5,799 nt of DNA, taken from NCBI GenBank assembly GCA_002413385.1, contig DHWW01000156.1, positions 1 to 5,799 of the forward strand, written 5' to 3'. Positions 5,654 through 5,799 of the stretch are shown one piece after another. The translations under genes and the position numbers were made by a program. The DNA comes from Granulicella sp. UBA5172. Its GTDB lineage: Bacteria; Acidobacteriota; Terriglobia; Terriglobales; Acidobacteriaceae. The notes beneath the pieces were generated by a model. The model was given only the letters and a program-made list of their open reading frames with translations. It was not told the DNA's origin and ran no database searches. Position 1 is the stretch's first letter; every line of letters starts with the position of its first letter.

Positions 5654-5799
5654 ATGCAGACTCAACAGACCATCACCCTCTTCGGCACCGTCAGCAACTC
5701 AGCCACCAGCCGCATCTCCAAGAACGGCCGCAAGTACACCGCCTTCGGAGTCGCCATCATCTCCGACCGCAACCTCCAGGCCTTTCACTACAACGTCGT
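5654..5799 (+). CDS. SSB-like OB-fold protein, N-terminal part only
   Basis: Only 48 complete codons are inside the window, beginning MQTQQTITLFGTVSNSATSR. The pattern ITLFGTVSNSATSR, then NGRKYTAFGVAI, then an aromatic-containing FHYNVV matches the start of single-stranded DNA-binding proteins. There, the first OB-fold strand (V-x-G-R-V) is followed by a G-K/R loop and a strand ending in V-A-V. Such proteins coat ssDNA during replication, repair or conjugative transfer. The start is set by a strong AAGGAG site. The sequence differs from housekeeping SSB, and the gene sits behind a hairpin-rich leader next to accessory genes, so a plasmid- or ICE-type SSB is more likely than the chromosomal copy. 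The C-terminus, which would show the acidic SSB tail, is not visible. Another OB-fold protein is possible. Confidence 0.6.
   Translation, partial: MQTQQTITLFGTVSNSATSRISKNGRKYTAFGVAIISDRNLQAFHYNV

Noticed and set aside
5366..5665. Reading frames of 69 to 99 residues on both strands upstream of the SSB-like gene
   Set aside because: Arginine-rich, low-complexity translations of GC-rich hairpin sequence, with no ribosome sites.
1..5799. tRNA, rRNA or CRISPR array
   Set aside because: No cloverleaf-like arms, rRNA-like blocks or regularly spaced direct repeats were seen on reading the sequence.

Overview
The window looks like an accessory region of a GC-rich bacterial genome, possibly an acidobacterium. 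That guess rests on the remembered resemblance of the ImuA-like N-terminus and of the SRAP C-terminus to acidobacterial homologues, and it is not proven. The two flanks (about 1-1750 and 5400-5799) are visibly richer in G+C than the middle (about 1800-5390), so the middle may have been acquired separately.

Left flank: two SOS/DNA-repair genes lie head to head around a short intergenic region. On the minus strand is a RecA-like ImuA gene (888 to beyond the left edge). It can be read end to end only by correcting two indels, near 773 and near 428. On the plus strand is a SRAP/YedK (HMCES-type) gene (1042-1753), which is broken by one extra base near 1124. All key SRAP residues survive once that base is skipped. 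A 128-bp element with inverted ends and a 4-bp target duplication (1799-1926) follows the SRAP gene.

Middle: two long intact genes face each other with 25 bases between their stop codons. The plus-strand gene (2066-3748, 560 aa) ends in a PD-(D/E)XK nuclease-like domain. The minus-strand gene (5357-3774, 527 aa) carries a SEC-C zinc-binding motif followed by another PD-(D/E)XK-like motif. I do not recognise either as a named family. Two nuclease-like proteins in a lower-GC insert beside a mobile-type SSB-like gene suggest a defence or mobile-element interference module, but this is inference.

Right flank: a roughly 200-base leader packed with small, tight hairpins precedes the start of an SSB-like OB-fold gene (5654 to beyond the right edge), which has a perfect ribosome binding site. 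The hairpin leader plus SSB-like gene resembles the architecture of leading regions or replication modules of conjugative elements.

Overall, nucleases, SOS genes and ssDNA binding share one short stretch. The SOS genes are decaying while the nuclease pair is intact.
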